Shown: positions 45,423 through 53,910 of the stretch, one piece after another | How positions within the stretch are numbered: position 1 is the first letter of the stretch | Layout: every line of letters begins with the position of its first letter | From: Actinoalloteichus hoggarensis | GTDB lineage: Bacteria; Actinomycetota; Actinomycetes; Mycobacteriales; Pseudonocardiaceae | Assembly: GCF_002234535.1 (NCBI RefSeq) | Contig: NZ_CP022521.1 | Location: 1,922,001 to 1,986,000 of the forward strand | Direction of reading: 5' to 3' | Length of the DNA stretch: 64,000 nucleotides | Position numbers and translations under genes: made by a program | The notes under the pieces: generated by a model | Databases searched by the model: none | Seen by the model: the letters and a program-made list of their open reading frames with translations, nothing else | Told to the model about the DNA's origin: nothing

Positions 45423-46193
45423 ATGACGTTTCCTGTTCTCGAAGGAAAGACCGCGATCGTCACGGGTGCCGCGAAGGGGATGGGCGCCGCGACGGCGCTG
45501 CTCTTCGCCGAGGCCGGGGCCAAGGTGGTCGTCGCCGATCTGGACGAGGAGTCGGGACGGCGGGTGGCCACCGAGATCGAGGCCGCGGGCGGCACCGCGT
45601 TCTTCCACCGGGCCGACATCGCGTCGGCGGCCGACGTCGAGGCCATGGTGGCCGCGACCGTCGAGCGCTTCGGACGGCTGGACGTCGCGATCAACAACGC
45701 CGCGTTGACGCCGGACGACAAGCCGCTCGACGAACTGGACGAGACGTCCTGGAATCGGCTGATCGCGGTCGACCTCACGGGCACCGCGCTGTGCCTGAAG
45801 TACGAACTGCGTCAGCTGCTCGCGCAGGGCGGCGGCGGCTCGATCGTCAACATCTCCTCGGTCAGCGGGTTCCGACCGCAGCCGAACAATGCGGCCTACG
45901 TCGCGGCCAAGCACGGTGTCGTCGGCCTCACCAAGGTCGCGGCGATGGAGAACGGGGGCCGGGGCATCCGGGTGAACTCGGTGGCGCCCGGCGCCGTCGA
46001 CACGCCGATGCTGCGGGGTGCCCTCGAACAGTTCGGCTTCGACGAGCACGAGTACGCCAAGCAGCTCAGCCTGTTGGAGCGTTTCGGTGAGGCCAGGGAG
46101 ATCGCCCAGGCGAGCTTGTGGCTGGCCTCGGATCTGTCCTCGTACGTCACCGGCACGACCCTGCATGTGGACGCCGGTTACACGAGCCGTTGA
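45423..46193 (+). CDS. SDR-family NAD(P)-dependent oxidoreductase
   Basis: 256 residues of a classical short-chain dehydrogenase, similar to 3-alpha/20-beta-hydroxysteroid or glucose 1-dehydrogenase-like members: TAIVTGAAKGMGAATALLFA, VVVADLDEESGRR (Asp suggests NAD), NNAALTPDD, Ser in IVNISSVSGFRP, AYVAAKHGVVGLTK (Tyr/Lys), and a C-terminus YVTGTTLHVDAGYTSR. The true substrate is unknown. It lies where other actinobacteria have the DHH phosphoesterase gene after rbfA, and no such gene is present here. Confidence 0.93.
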   Translation: MTFPVLEGKTAIVTGAAKGMGAATALLFAEAGAKVVVADLDEESGRRVATEIEAAGGTAFFHRADIASAADVEAMVAATVERFGRLDVAINNAALTPDDKPLDELDETSWNRLIAVDLTGTALCLKYELRQLLAQGGGGSIVNISSVSGFRPQPNNAAYVAAKHGVVGLTKVAAMENGGRGIRVNSVAPGAVDTPMLRGALEQFGFDEHEYAKQLSLLERFGEAREIAQASLWLASDLSSYVTGTTLHVDAGYTSR

Positions 46194-46512
46194 GCCGCGG
46201 CCTGCCCGCCCTCGGGTGCCGCCGCCGCGTCCGCTCGGTGCCGGCTTCTCGGGCGCTCGTCCTTCGGGGCGTCCTTTTCACGACAGGTCCGGTCGCCGCC
46301 CAGCTCGGTGCTCGACGACGAGTTCGCGCCGCGGCGGGTGCGGCGCCGAGCTCCCGATGGCAGGCCTGTCCGGGCCGCGCCTGCCGTCGTGCCCGTAACA
46401 GCGGTCCGCCGGTCCGCCCGACCGCGGTCGTCGATCTCGTCGGGATGCGGTGACCGGGGCACGGCGCCTGAGGAACGGAGTCTCCGTCGCCGAGCGCGTC
46501 GCCGATCGATCG
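46194..46512. other. Intergenic region, no gene seen
   Basis: About 320 bases between convergent genes. Shadow frames only; no strong hairpin recognised. Confidence 0.5.
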
Positions 46513-47283
46513 CTAGCTGGTCAGGGTGAGGATCTCGGCGCCGTCGTCGGTGATCGCGATGGTGTGCTCGCTGTGCGCCGTCCGGCATCCGGTGGCGCTG
46601 CGCAGCGTCCAGCCGTCGGCGTCGGTGACGAGTTCGGCGGTGTCGGCCATGACCCACGGCTCCAAGGCCAGCAGCAGTCCGGGCCGCAGCTTGTAGCCTC
46701 GGCCGGGCCGTCCGGTGTTGGGGATGTGCGGGTCCTGGTGCATCGTCGACCCGATGCCGTGTCCGCCGAACTCGACGTTGATCGCGTAGCCCGCCGAGCT
46801 GAGGACGGAGCCGATGGCGTAGGAGAGGTCGCCGATGCGTGCCCCGGGCCCGGCCGCCGCGATGCCCGCCCGCAGGGCCCGTTCGGTGACCTCGATCAGC
46901 GCGAGGCTCTCCGAGGGCCGCGAGTCGCCCACGATGAAGCTGATGGCGGCGTCCGCGGCGAAGCCCTTCTGAGAGACGGCGAGGTCGAGTGTCAGCAGGT
47001 CGCCGTCGGCGAGTGTGTAGTCGTGAGGCCGTCCGTGGAGCACGGCATCGTTGACGGCGGTGCAGATGTAGTGTCCGAACGGCCCGCGTCCGAAGGACGG
47101 CGCGTAGTCGACATAGCAGGAGACCGCGCCCGCCTCGAGGATCATGTCCTTGGTCCATCGGTCGATGTCGAGCAGATTCGTCCCCACGGTGCTGCGGCTC
47201 TTCATGGTCTGGAGGATGTGGGCGACCAGGGCGCCTGCCTCCTTCGCGCTGGCCAGTTCGGCGGGGTTCAGGATCTCGACCAT
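46513..47283 (-). CDS. map: Type I methionine aminopeptidase
   Basis: 256 residues. It removes the N-terminal Met of new proteins using a two-metal site. Ligands can be seen in LLTLDLAVSQKGFAADAAIS (two Asp positions), VEFGGHGIGSTMHQDPHIPN (His), LLALEPWVM (Glu), and TAHSEHTIAIT (the last Glu is in the usual EHT motif). The ATG at 47283 follows GGAAGG. The divergent XRE gene and the nested dyad between them suggest that expression is controlled locally. It is probably a second, non-housekeeping map copy, as actinomycetes often carry one near rpl/adk; that cannot be tested here. Confidence 0.95.
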   Translation of the reverse strand: MVEILNPAELASAKEAGALVAHILQTMKSRSTVGTNLLDIDRWTKDMILEAGAVSCYVDYAPSFGRGPFGHYICTAVNDAVLHGRPHDYTLADGDLLTLDLAVSQKGFAADAAISFIVGDSRPSESLALIEVTERALRAGIAAAGPGARIGDLSYAIGSVLSSAGYAINVEFGGHGIGSTMHQDPHIPNTGRPGRGYKLRPGLLLALEPWVMADTAELVTDADGWTLRSATGCRTAHSEHTIAITDDGAEILTLTS

Positions 47284-47301
47284 GGGGTGCCTTCCTCGGT
47301 G

Positions 47302-47347
47302 GACCAATAACTATCCCGGTCATGTTATACCGGGACTAGAATTGGTC
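47302..47347. promoter_or_regulatory. 46-bp concentrically nested dyad covering divergent map/XRE promoters
   Basis: Outer arms GACCAAT (47302-47308) and ATTGGTC (47341-47347); inner arms TCCCGGT (47314-47320) and ACCGGGA (47329-47335). Both pairs share the centre 47324.5, with 5-nt gaps between arms and an 8-nt core. A TATACC -10 for the plus strand (47327-47332) and TATAAC for the minus strand (47324-47329) overlap the core. A dimer of dimers of the XRE protein could bind here. Confidence 0.65.
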
Positions 47348-47349
47348 TC

Positions 47350-47652
47350 ATGGTCAGGCTGCCACTCACCCCCGCCGAGGTCGAGCGCGGACAGCGCCTC
47401 GGCGCCCTCCTGCGCCGCGCCAGGGGAGACCGCTCGATGCTGGAGACCGCGCTCGCGGCCCGCGTCTCGCCGGAGACGCTCCGCAAGATCGAGTCCGGCC
47501 GGGTCGCGACCCCGGCCTTCTCGACCATCGCGGCGATCGCCGACGTGCTCGGTCTCTCACTCGACACCGTGTGGACGGAGATCAACCAGCCGGAGCGCGC
47601 GGCGGTGCCGGTCGGCTCCGGCCGTCACAACCGGGAGCGGCTGACCTCCTGA
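47350..47652 (+). CDS. XRE-family helix-turn-helix regulator
   Basis: 100 residues. The HTH is plain: GQRLGALLRRARGDRSMLET, AARVSPETLRKIESGRVATP, FSTIAAIADVLGLSLDTVW. It has no other domain apart from a short C-terminal tail (ERAAVPVGSGRHNRERLTS). The ATG lies 3 nt past the outer arm of the nested dyad and about 10-12 nt after the plus -10 end. It is divergent from map; small XRE genes next to map occur in other actinomycetes. It probably represses itself and map, which is inferred. Confidence 0.9.
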   Translation: MVRLPLTPAEVERGQRLGALLRRARGDRSMLETALAARVSPETLRKIESGRVATPAFSTIAAIADVLGLSLDTVWTEINQPERAAVPVGSGRHNRERLTS

Positions 47653-47783
47653 CGGCGCCGGCCATCGCACGACAGAGCGTCGACCATCGTTCGGCTCGCC
47701 GTCGACGTCGTGGTGGAGGCATCTAGGGTGTGCTGGGCCGTGAGCGGCTCGCAGTTCGTCGTCTGGCAGCCGTGAGGTGGTCC

Positions 47784-49115
47784 GTGTCCGAGGCAGCGCC
47801 CGAATCGTCACCGGCGGCACAGCGGGTCCGGCCGAAGGAGTTCCTCCGGCTGGCGGTGCCCGCGCTGGGCGTGCTCGCCGCCGAGCCGCTGTATCTGCTG
47901 GTGGACACCGCCGTCGTCGGCCATCTCGGCGCGGTGCCGCTGGCGGGCCTCGCCGTCGGCGGCGTGGTGCTCGCCCAGATCTCCACCCAGCTCACCTTCC
48001 TGTCCTACGGCACGACCGCGCGGGCCGCACGGCTGCACGGCGCGGGACGCCGAGACGAGGCCGTCGCCGAGGGCGTGCAGGCCACCTGGCTGGCGTTGGC
48101 GGTCGGGGCGGTGCTGCTCGTCCTCGGACAACTGTCGGCCGGGCCGATCGCCAGAGCCCTGGCCGGTCCGGGAGAGGTCGCCGACGCGGCCACGTCATGG
48201 CTGCGCATCGCGCTGTTCGGAGCGCCGCTCATCCTCGTCACGATGGCGGGCAACGGGTGGATGCGCGGCATCCAGGACACCATGCGGCCGCTGCGTTACG
48301 TGCTGATCGGCAACGGCATCTCCGCCGTGCTGTGCCCGATCATGGTGCACGGGCTCGGCTGGGGCCTGGAGGGCTCGGCCATCGCCAATGTCGTCGCCCA
48401 GTCGTTGTCCGCGCTGTTGTTCTTCCGATCGCTGCTGGTGGAGAAGATCGCGCTGCGTCCGGTGCCCGCGCGGATGATCGCTCAACTCAAGCTGGGCCGG
48501 GATCTGGTGCTGCGCAGCCTGGCGTTCCAGGCCTGCTTCGTCTCGGCGGCGGCCGTGGCGGCCCGCCACTCCGTCGGCGCCGCGGGCGCGCATCAGATCG
48601 TCCTCCAGCTCTGGACGTTCCTGTCGCTGGTGCTGGACTCGCTGGCCATCGCCGCACAGGCGCTCGTGGGCGCGGCGCTCGGCCGAGGCGACCGCAGGCA
48701 GGCTCGCGGGCTCGCCTGGCAGGTCGCCCGCTACGGGCTGCTGTTCGGCCTGGCGCTGGGTGTGGTCTTCGCCTCGGTGTCCGACGTGCTGCCTCGCGTC
48801 TTCACCCCGGATGCCGTGGTGCTGGCGGAGGTGCCCGCCGCCTGGTGGTTCTTCGTGGCACTCCAGCCGATAGCGGGCGTGGTGTTCGCGCTCGACGGCG
48901 TGCTGCTCGGCGCGGGTGACGCCGCGTTCCTGCGGACCGCGACCCTGCTCGCCGCCGTCGTCGGCTTCCTGCCGTTGATCTTCCTGTCGATGTTCCTCGG
49001 CTGGGGCCTCGCGGGCATCTGGACCGGGCTGGCCGCGTTCATGGTGCTCCGCCTGCTCGCGGTGCTGCTGCGTACCCGCTCCGGCAGTTGGGCCGTCGTG
49101 GGCGCGGTGCGGTGA
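47784..49115 (+). CDS. dinF: MATE-family efflux transporter (DinF-like)
   Basis: 443 residues with 12 membrane helices. The MATE/DinF pattern is visible: RLAVPALGVLAAEPLYLLVD, TAVVGHLGAVPLAGLAVGGV, GWMRGIQDTMRPLRYVLIGN, AAGAHQIVLQLWTFLSLVLD, SLAIAAQALVGAALGRGDR, and FALDGVLLGAGDAAFL. It exports cationic or organic compounds in exchange for Na+ or H+. The GTG at 47784 follows AGGTGG. An upstream GTG (47730) lies too close to TAGGGT (47724-47729). It occupies the standard dinF site downstream of rbfA in actinobacteria. Confidence 0.93.
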   Translation: MSEAAPESSPAAQRVRPKEFLRLAVPALGVLAAEPLYLLVDTAVVGHLGAVPLAGLAVGGVVLAQISTQLTFLSYGTTARAARLHGAGRRDEAVAEGVQATWLALAVGAVLLVLGQLSAGPIARALAGPGEVADAATSWLRIALFGAPLILVTMAGNGWMRGIQDTMRPLRYVLIGNGISAVLCPIMVHGLGWGLEGSAIANVVAQSLSALLFFRSLLVEKIALRPVPARMIAQLKLGRDLVLRSLAFQACFVSAAAVAARHSVGAAGAHQIVLQLWTFLSLVLDSLAIAAQALVGAALGRGDRRQARGLAWQVARYGLLFGLALGVVFASVSDVLPRVFTPDAVVLAEVPAAWWFFVALQPIAGVVFALDGVLLGAGDAAFLRTATLLAAVVGFLPLIFLSMFLGWGLAGIWTGLAAFMVLRLLAVLLRTRSGSWAVVGAVR

Positions 49116-49121
49116 CGGAGT

Positions 49122-49163
49122 GGTGCTCGGCGGGCCGAACGTGAGATCGGCCCGCCGAGCACC
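49122..49163. terminator. Strong 17-bp hairpin, shared terminator
   Basis: Perfect inverted repeat 49122-49138 / 49147-49163, loop of 8 nt. It lies 6 nt after the MATE stop and about 25 nt past the end of the convergent SapA-like gene, so it can serve both. Confidence 0.85.
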
Positions 49164-49188
49164 TACTGGGTACCACCGGAATCAGCGG

Positions 49189-49659
49189 TCAGCAGCCTCG
49201 ACGGTAGCTGTCGATATGGTGGCGGCGGCCGTCGACGACGATCTCGCCCACAGCGCGGACACAACGATCGGCGGTGCCGGGAACTCCTACCGGGCCTGCG
49301 TAGTAGCTGAAGTTTCCGCTGTCCACATCGGCAGGGAAGTCACGGGTGCATCCCGGTGCGCCTGCACCTACGGTCTCCAGACACCGTTCGATCCGAACTG
49401 CGGTCGGTGCGGCTACTCCGTACATCTTGCCTAGATGGTAGAAGCATGCGCTGTTGGTCCCGCCGTCGGACGATTTATAGTAGATGACCAGCTCGCCGAG
49501 TCCGTTGGCGAGCCGTTCGGAGTACGTGACCCAACCCGAGCATTCTGGCGATCTGATGGATGGATCCCCCTTCGGCACTGCGAGAGAGACACCGCCCATG
49601 GTCGACAGCAGGCCGACCACGGCCAGTAATGAACAGACGAATCTCGCAATTCTTCGCAT
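49189..49659 (-). CDS. Secreted SapA-like (spore-associated protein-like) protein, copy 1
   Basis: 156 residues. A signal peptide (RFVCSLLAVVGLLSTMGGVSLA) is followed by a small Cys-rich domain. Segments shared with its neighbour at 50.1-50.6 kb are LVIYYKSSDGGTNSACFYH, YGVAAPTAVRIERC, DSGNFSYYAGPVGVPGTADRCVRA and a C-terminal Cys. The pattern, with YAGPV and conserved Cys, resembles streptomycete spore-associated protein A; I am not sure of this assignment. The ATG at 49659 has GAGGGGG before it. The two copies differ mainly in loops. Confidence 0.72.
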   Translation of the reverse strand: MRRIARFVCSLLAVVGLLSTMGGVSLAVPKGDPSIRSPECSGWVTYSERLANGLGELVIYYKSSDGGTNSACFYHLGKMYGVAAPTAVRIERCLETVGAGAPGCTRDFPADVDSGNFSYYAGPVGVPGTADRCVRAVGEIVVDGRRHHIDSYRRGC

Positions 49660-50056
49660 TTCCCCCTCGATCTCCTGATCGGCTCCGAACGACCTGCGGA
49701 GTCTTTCGGTATCCGATGCATGATGGCGTGCTGCCGCTCGTGCCATGGCCTACTGTGCGGGGTACCGACTTCGGTGTCTGCTCATTCGACGGGAATGGTC
49801 CGATCGGCTTGTGTGATGCGTATCAGTGGCGGAGTCTGACCACGTCTGTACGGGCGCGGCGGATCTCGCCTGCCGGGGCGGTGCTTCCGACGCGATGCGG
49901 CGGTGGTGGTCGGGTCATGGGCGGGCCGAGTCTCCCGGTGGCGGCGGGCTGGTCGCGTGCATGGAGACGCTGCACGTGACGGCCGGTCTGCTCCCGACCG
50001 ACCGGCGCGGACGGTCGGACCGCGGCGGCGGGTACGGCATCGCGCTCACGACGCGA

Positions 50057-50094
50057 AACGCCCGGAAGGCCGATGGCGAGGCCTTCCGGGCGTT
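50057..50094 (-). terminator. 15-bp hairpin downstream of SapA-like copy 2
   Basis: AACGCCCGGAAGGCC (50057-50071) pairs with GGCCTTCCGGGCGTT (50080-50094), loop GATGGCGA. It lies about 22 nt past the gene end on the minus strand. Confidence 0.75.
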
Positions 50095-50115
50095 CCCGGC
50101 GCGCTGAAAAAGAGG

Positions 50116-50583
50116 TCAGCAGCCCTGCCGCTTGCTGTCGAAGATGTAGTTCCTCGGTCCGACGGCGACGTGTCCGAGGGCACGCACGCAACGATTGGCC
50201 GTGCCGGTGACGCCGACCGGGCCCGCGTAGTACAGGAAGTTGCCCGAGTCCTTCGGCGAGGCCTTGTCGGCGGTGCACGGCTGGCCCTCGCCGCTGCTCT
50301 GGGTGCAGCGCCAGATCTGGACGTCGGTGGGCGCGGCGACCCCGTAGTTGCTCCCGTTGTGGTACATGCAGGCGCTGTTGGTGCCGCCGTTGGAGCTGTT
50401 GTAGTAGATCACCAGCCTGCCGATGTTCGGCCTCGTCTCGGAGTACGTGACGTGACCCGAGCAGGAGACCGCCGCGGTCGACGGTCCGTCGCTCACCGGA
50501 GCGGCGGCCGCGACCCCGCCGGTGGTGAAGAGCAGGCCGACCACGGCCAGCATCGAGCACAATGACTTGACGATTCTGCGCAT
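50116..50583 (-). CDS. Secreted SapA-like (spore-associated protein-like) protein, copy 2
   Basis: 155 residues, clearly a paralogue of the protein at 49.2-49.7 kb. Signal peptide SLCSMLAVVGLLFTTGGVAA, then CSGHVTYSETRPNIGRLVIY, YNSSNGGTNSACMYH, YGVAAPTDVQIWRC, DSGNFLYYAGPVGVTGTANR, CVRALG, terminal QGC. Six Cys in the mature part could form three disulfides. The ATG is preceded by GGGGAAA. The two genes are on the same strand, 456 bp apart, with their own terminators, so they arose by duplication but are separately transcribed. Extracellular; function unknown. Confidence 0.75.
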   Translation of the reverse strand: MRRIVKSLCSMLAVVGLLFTTGGVAAAAPVSDGPSTAAVSCSGHVTYSETRPNIGRLVIYYNSSNGGTNSACMYHNGSNYGVAAPTDVQIWRCTQSSGEGQPCTADKASPKDSGNFLYYAGPVGVTGTANRCVRALGHVAVGPRNYIFDSKRQGC

Positions 50584-50851
50584 TTCCCCTCAGATCTCGT
50601 GAAGCGGCGCAGCGATCTCCAGGCCCCCCGGCCTCCACGTGGACATGACGTGCCCGCTGCGTCGCGGGACAGATGGTCACTCGCCGCTACATCCGGAGTA
50701 AAGCCGGTTCGCGTCGAAGCCTCCTGAAGGTCGTATCGGCAGGTCCGAGTGGTGTAGCGCCCGATGGGCTGAACGGCCCCGGCCTTCGTCAGGCAGTACG
50801 GGCTCGACACCGCAGGCGGACTCGATCGCTGATCGAGAACGCGCAGGCGTG

Positions 50852-51085
50852 ATGATCAACTCGAAGAACGTCACTCGGACCGCCAGACTGCCGGACGGTC
50901 GGATCGTCTGGGTGGAAGGGCGAAACAAGAAGGGCGGCCGGGAGCATGTTCTGGATGATGACCGGATCGAACGGTTCGGAACGATGGGGGTGTCTAGGGA
51001 GACATCATTCCGCTGGTGTTCGCTGCACTCGAGCATGGAAAAAGTGTCGGGCATAGTGGCATCGATCGCACGGTGTATGAAGTAG
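50852..51085 (+). pseudogene. Fragment of a frameshifted, probably acquired gene (5' part)
   Basis: ATG 50852 opens a frame of 77 residues: MINSKNVTRTARLPDGRIVW, VEGRNKKGGREHVLDDDRIE, RFGTMGVSRE. Near 51001 its sequence stops making sense, and the +1-offset frame continues with DIIPLVFAALEHGKSVGHSG. A single-base loss in the GGGAGAC run at about 50998-51003 would explain this; the joined product would read VSREDIIPLV. The frame is open upstream of the ATG, so the gene may once have been longer. Base composition is lower in GC than the surroundings. The sequence has a look of a C-terminal effector module, but I cannot name a family. Confidence 0.5.
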
Positions 51086-51555
51086 TGTTCAAGGGCGAGA
51101 GGCGTCGTATTGCCATTACTGTCCGTCGGTCTGGTTTGATGGTCGGCGCGCATCCGATCTCGATCAGACGAGAAGTTCGACCGCGCCTTCATGGGAGTGG
51201 ATGTGTCTCGTTCTATTGTGGTGTCGTTGCTGGTCGGTTGAAGGGGGAGGGTCCGTTCTACCGTCACGGAGCTGATCCCGAGGAGTATGGTCATTCGATT
51301 GAGGAGGCGGCGGAGAGCTTGAGTTGCCCTGACCTCGTTGACGAGATCAGGGATCGGGATGCCGAGTATCAGGCGACGTATGACCCTGACGGTTACGTGT
51401 GGTCGAAGTCGGGGTTTGATGCACCGGAACTCGAGGAGGCGTGGTGGGAGCACGGAAAGGTGTCGGCCGCGCGGAACCAGCAGGAGTCGCCCGTGGTGGC
51501 GGGTGTGGATTATCGGGCGGAAGGCGCGATCGACAAGGGGACGTGCATGTTCTGA
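51016..51555 (+). CDS. Hypothetical protein in low-GC locus (3' part of frameshifted gene plus acidic domain)
   Basis: Open from GTG 51016 to 51555, 179 residues. The first part (VFAALEHGKSVGHSGIDRTV, YEVVFKGERRRIAITV) continues the fragment upstream; in frame, sequence is open from just after a TAG at 50995. From about residue 60 it becomes acidic (RLKGEGPFYRHGADPEEYGH, SIEEAAESLSCPDLVDEIRD) with aromatic-rich YDPDGYVWSKSGFDAPELEE. That looks like a second, separate small protein, such as a partner or immunity-type protein, now fused by frame drift. GC content near 51061-51120 is about 50 percent, against above 70 percent nearby. No homologue is recognised. Confidence 0.5.
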   Translation: MFAALEHGKSVGHSGIDRTVYEVVFKGERRRIAITVRRSGLMVGAHPISIRREVRPRLHGSGCVSFYCGVVAGRLKGEGPFYRHGADPEEYGHSIEEAAESLSCPDLVDEIRDRDAEYQATYDPDGYVWSKSGFDAPELEEAWWEHGKVSAARNQQESPVVAGVDYRAEGAIDKGTCMF

Positions 51556-52569
51556 GGCCCGACGGACCGTGTCCTTCGTCGCCATCCGAGTCTTGGATGG
51601 CGAGGAACGAACCGTCTCCATCGGCGTCGCCCCCGATCGGCGGTCGGGCACGAGTGTTCCCGCTGCCGCCTCGGCGCTCGACCCGGGGATGCGCCACGGG
51701 CCGGCGAACGGGGGGCAGGCGCGGCCGCGAACGCCGCCGACGCATCGGGGATGTGGTCGTCTGCCGCGGGCGACATGACTCCGAGCGCCGCCGCCTCGGA
51801 GCGCCGTCAGGGTGCTCACCCGCGTTCCGGCGGCTCGTCGCGGAGCGCACTCCGGACCGGGATGCGTCATCGTCGCCGGCTGCCCGGCGGGGCAGGGCGC
51901 CGATACGTCTTCGGGCCGACGTCGTGTGTCGATCGGGCAGACATCGGCCGCCTCTTCGGCCATGCCGTGACCGGCCCGGGCCATCGCGGCCGCCGGGCGG
52001 CCGGCGCCACGCCGCCGGACTTCGTCCCGGGCCGCCCGACGGCGGACGTGATCGGGTTCTTCGGGGCGCTCGTGCGGCCAGTGGGGCACGTTGTCGCGTC
52101 ACCGCCCGGGGACGTTCGCAGTGGCGGCCGGGCGCCTCTCATCGCCGTCGCGAACGTCTCGGTCGCCCGCCCCGGACCTCCACCGTCCGCCCCTGATGTA
52201 GACCGAATCGTGATCTTTCGGGTGTGCCGGGCGTGTCGTATCAGCGGTCGCGGCTCGTCTCGACGTCGGTCGAGCACGGCGGGCCTGCGCCGGATCGCGG
52301 CTGCGGCGTCCGCGCCGGAGCGATGGGGAAGACGGGTGCCACGGCGAACCGTCGTGCCTGCCCACAGCGCCGCCGTCCGCCGCCCCGGCTCTGATCGGCG
52401 ACGGCCGGGGGTCGCCGCGAGCCTCGGTGTCCACCACACCGCTCACCGGCGGCCCGTGGATGGCTTGCGGGCGAAGTGTTGATGTCGAGGAACGACTGGG
52501 TCACATTCCGGTAGCGAATTCGATCGGCGCGGCCATACACCAGGTGAGGCAACAATCTGGAGGAACACC
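51556..52569. other. 1-kb intergenic region, no gene seen
   Basis: All frames are shadow-like and GC returns to the genome average. The last 90 bases before 52570 are AT-richer and probably hold the MFS promoter. Confidence 0.5.
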
Positions 52570-53910
52570 GTGTCATCCCAACGCCACGCGCGCCGAGCGT
52601 GGTTGATCTGGACCTTCGCCGTCATCGTCTATCTCGCCGCCGTATTCCACCGCGGTTCCCTCGGCGTCGCGGGAACCCTGGCCTCTGAGCGCTTCGCCAT
52701 CGGCCCCGCCGCTCTCGGGGTCTTCACCGTCGTCCAGGTCGGCGTCTACGCCGCCATGCAGATCCCCACCGGACTGCTCGTCGACCGGTTCGGCCCACGC
52801 CGCGTGCTCACCGCCGCCGCCGTGCTCCTCGGCGTGGGACAACTCCTGTTCGCCCTCGTCGACTCGTACCCGGCCGCACTCGCCGCCCGTGTGACCGTCG
52901 GAGTCGGAGACGCGCTCACCTGGGTGAGCATCCTGCGGCTGGTCGCCGCACACTTCAGCTCCCGCCGCTATGCCCTCGTCGCCTCGATCTCCAGCGCGCT
53001 GGGCGCTCTCGGCGGCGTGCTCGCCACCGTTCCGCTCGGTCTGGCCCTGACGAACGTGGGCTGGACGCCGACCTTCGCGATCGTCGGACTCCTCACCGCC
53101 TCCTACGCCGTCATCGCGGGTCGCTTCGTCCGTGACACCCCTCCCGTGGCCGTCGAGCCGCCGCAGGCCTCGTCGGCCCCGACGGGCCTGCGCGAGGTGC
53201 TGAGCCGGGTCCCGGCCGTGTGGCGGGTGCCCGGCACCCGTCTGGCGTTCTGGGTGCACTTCTCCACGATGTTCCTGCCCGGTGTGCTGGGGCTTCTCTG
53301 GGGCTTCCCGTATCTGGTCGACGGCATCGGCGTCTCGCCGGGGACGGCTGGCGTCCTGGTCGGGCTGCTGGTCTTCGGCGGTGTCTTCGCGGGGCCGCTG
53401 GTCGGTGCCCTGATCGGCCACCGGCCCACCTGCCGGATGCCGCTGGTGATCGGCTATCTGCTCGCCACCGTCAGCGCGTTGACCATGCTGCTGGCCTGGC
53501 CCGGCGACGGTCCGCCGCTGCTGCTGGTGACCGTGGCGTTCGTGGTCTTCGCCTGCGGCGGCCCCGCGTCCTCGGTGGCCTTCGCCCTGGTGCGGGACTA
53601 CAACAGCCTCACCGAGGTGGGCACCGCCACCGGAGTCGCCAACGTCGGCGGGCATCTGGCCACCGCCTTCTCCGCGCTGCTGATCGGGCTGCTGCTCGAC
53701 GCGACGGCCGTCGACGGCACCGGCTCGTTCCGGATCGCCTTCCTCGGCGTCGGCGCCCTGCTGCTGTTCGGGCTGTCGCGCACCCTCGTCTGGTGGCGAC
53801 GGGCCCGCGCCGTGGTGCTGGCCGCCGACGCCCGAGGCGAATCGGTGCCGGTGCGGCTGCGTCACCAGCGTTGGGACCTGCGGCAGGCGCCGGTGCCCGC
53901 TCGCGTCTGA
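52570..53910 (+). CDS. MFS transporter
   Basis: 446 residues with about 12 helices. MFS landmarks: RAWLIWTFAVIVYLAAVFHR, the loop 2-3 motif LLVDRFGPRRVLTAAAVLLG, RVTVGVGDALTWVSILRLVA (helix 4-5), and a second half beginning LAFWVHFSTMFLPGVLGLLW. It has several features of the putative nitrate/NarK-like or drug-exporter groups, but the substrate cannot be assigned. GTG 52570 follows GGAGGAA. It precedes truB by 250 bp, with no sign of cotranscription. Confidence 0.9.
   Translation: MSSQRHARRAWLIWTFAVIVYLAAVFHRGSLGVAGTLASERFAIGPAALGVFTVVQVGVYAAMQIPTGLLVDRFGPRRVLTAAAVLLGVGQLLFALVDSYPAALAARVTVGVGDALTWVSILRLVAAHFSSRRYALVASISSALGALGGVLATVPLGLALTNVGWTPTFAIVGLLTASYAVIAGRFVRDTPPVAVEPPQASSAPTGLREVLSRVPAVWRVPGTRLAFWVHFSTMFLPGVLGLLWGFPYLVDGIGVSPGTAGVLVGLLVFGGVFAGPLVGALIGHRPTCRMPLVIGYLLATVSALTMLLAWPGDGPPLLLVTVAFVVFACGGPASSVAFALVRDYNSLTEVGTATGVANVGGHLATAFSALLIGLLLDATAVDGTGSFRIAFLGVGALLLFGLSRTLVWWRRARAVVLAADARGESVPVRLRHQRWDLRQAPVPARV

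Noticed and set aside
50960-50980. TCGAACGGTTCGG as a second SOS box
   Set aside because: Half-sites are separated by one base, not four, and it lies inside the degraded coding frame.
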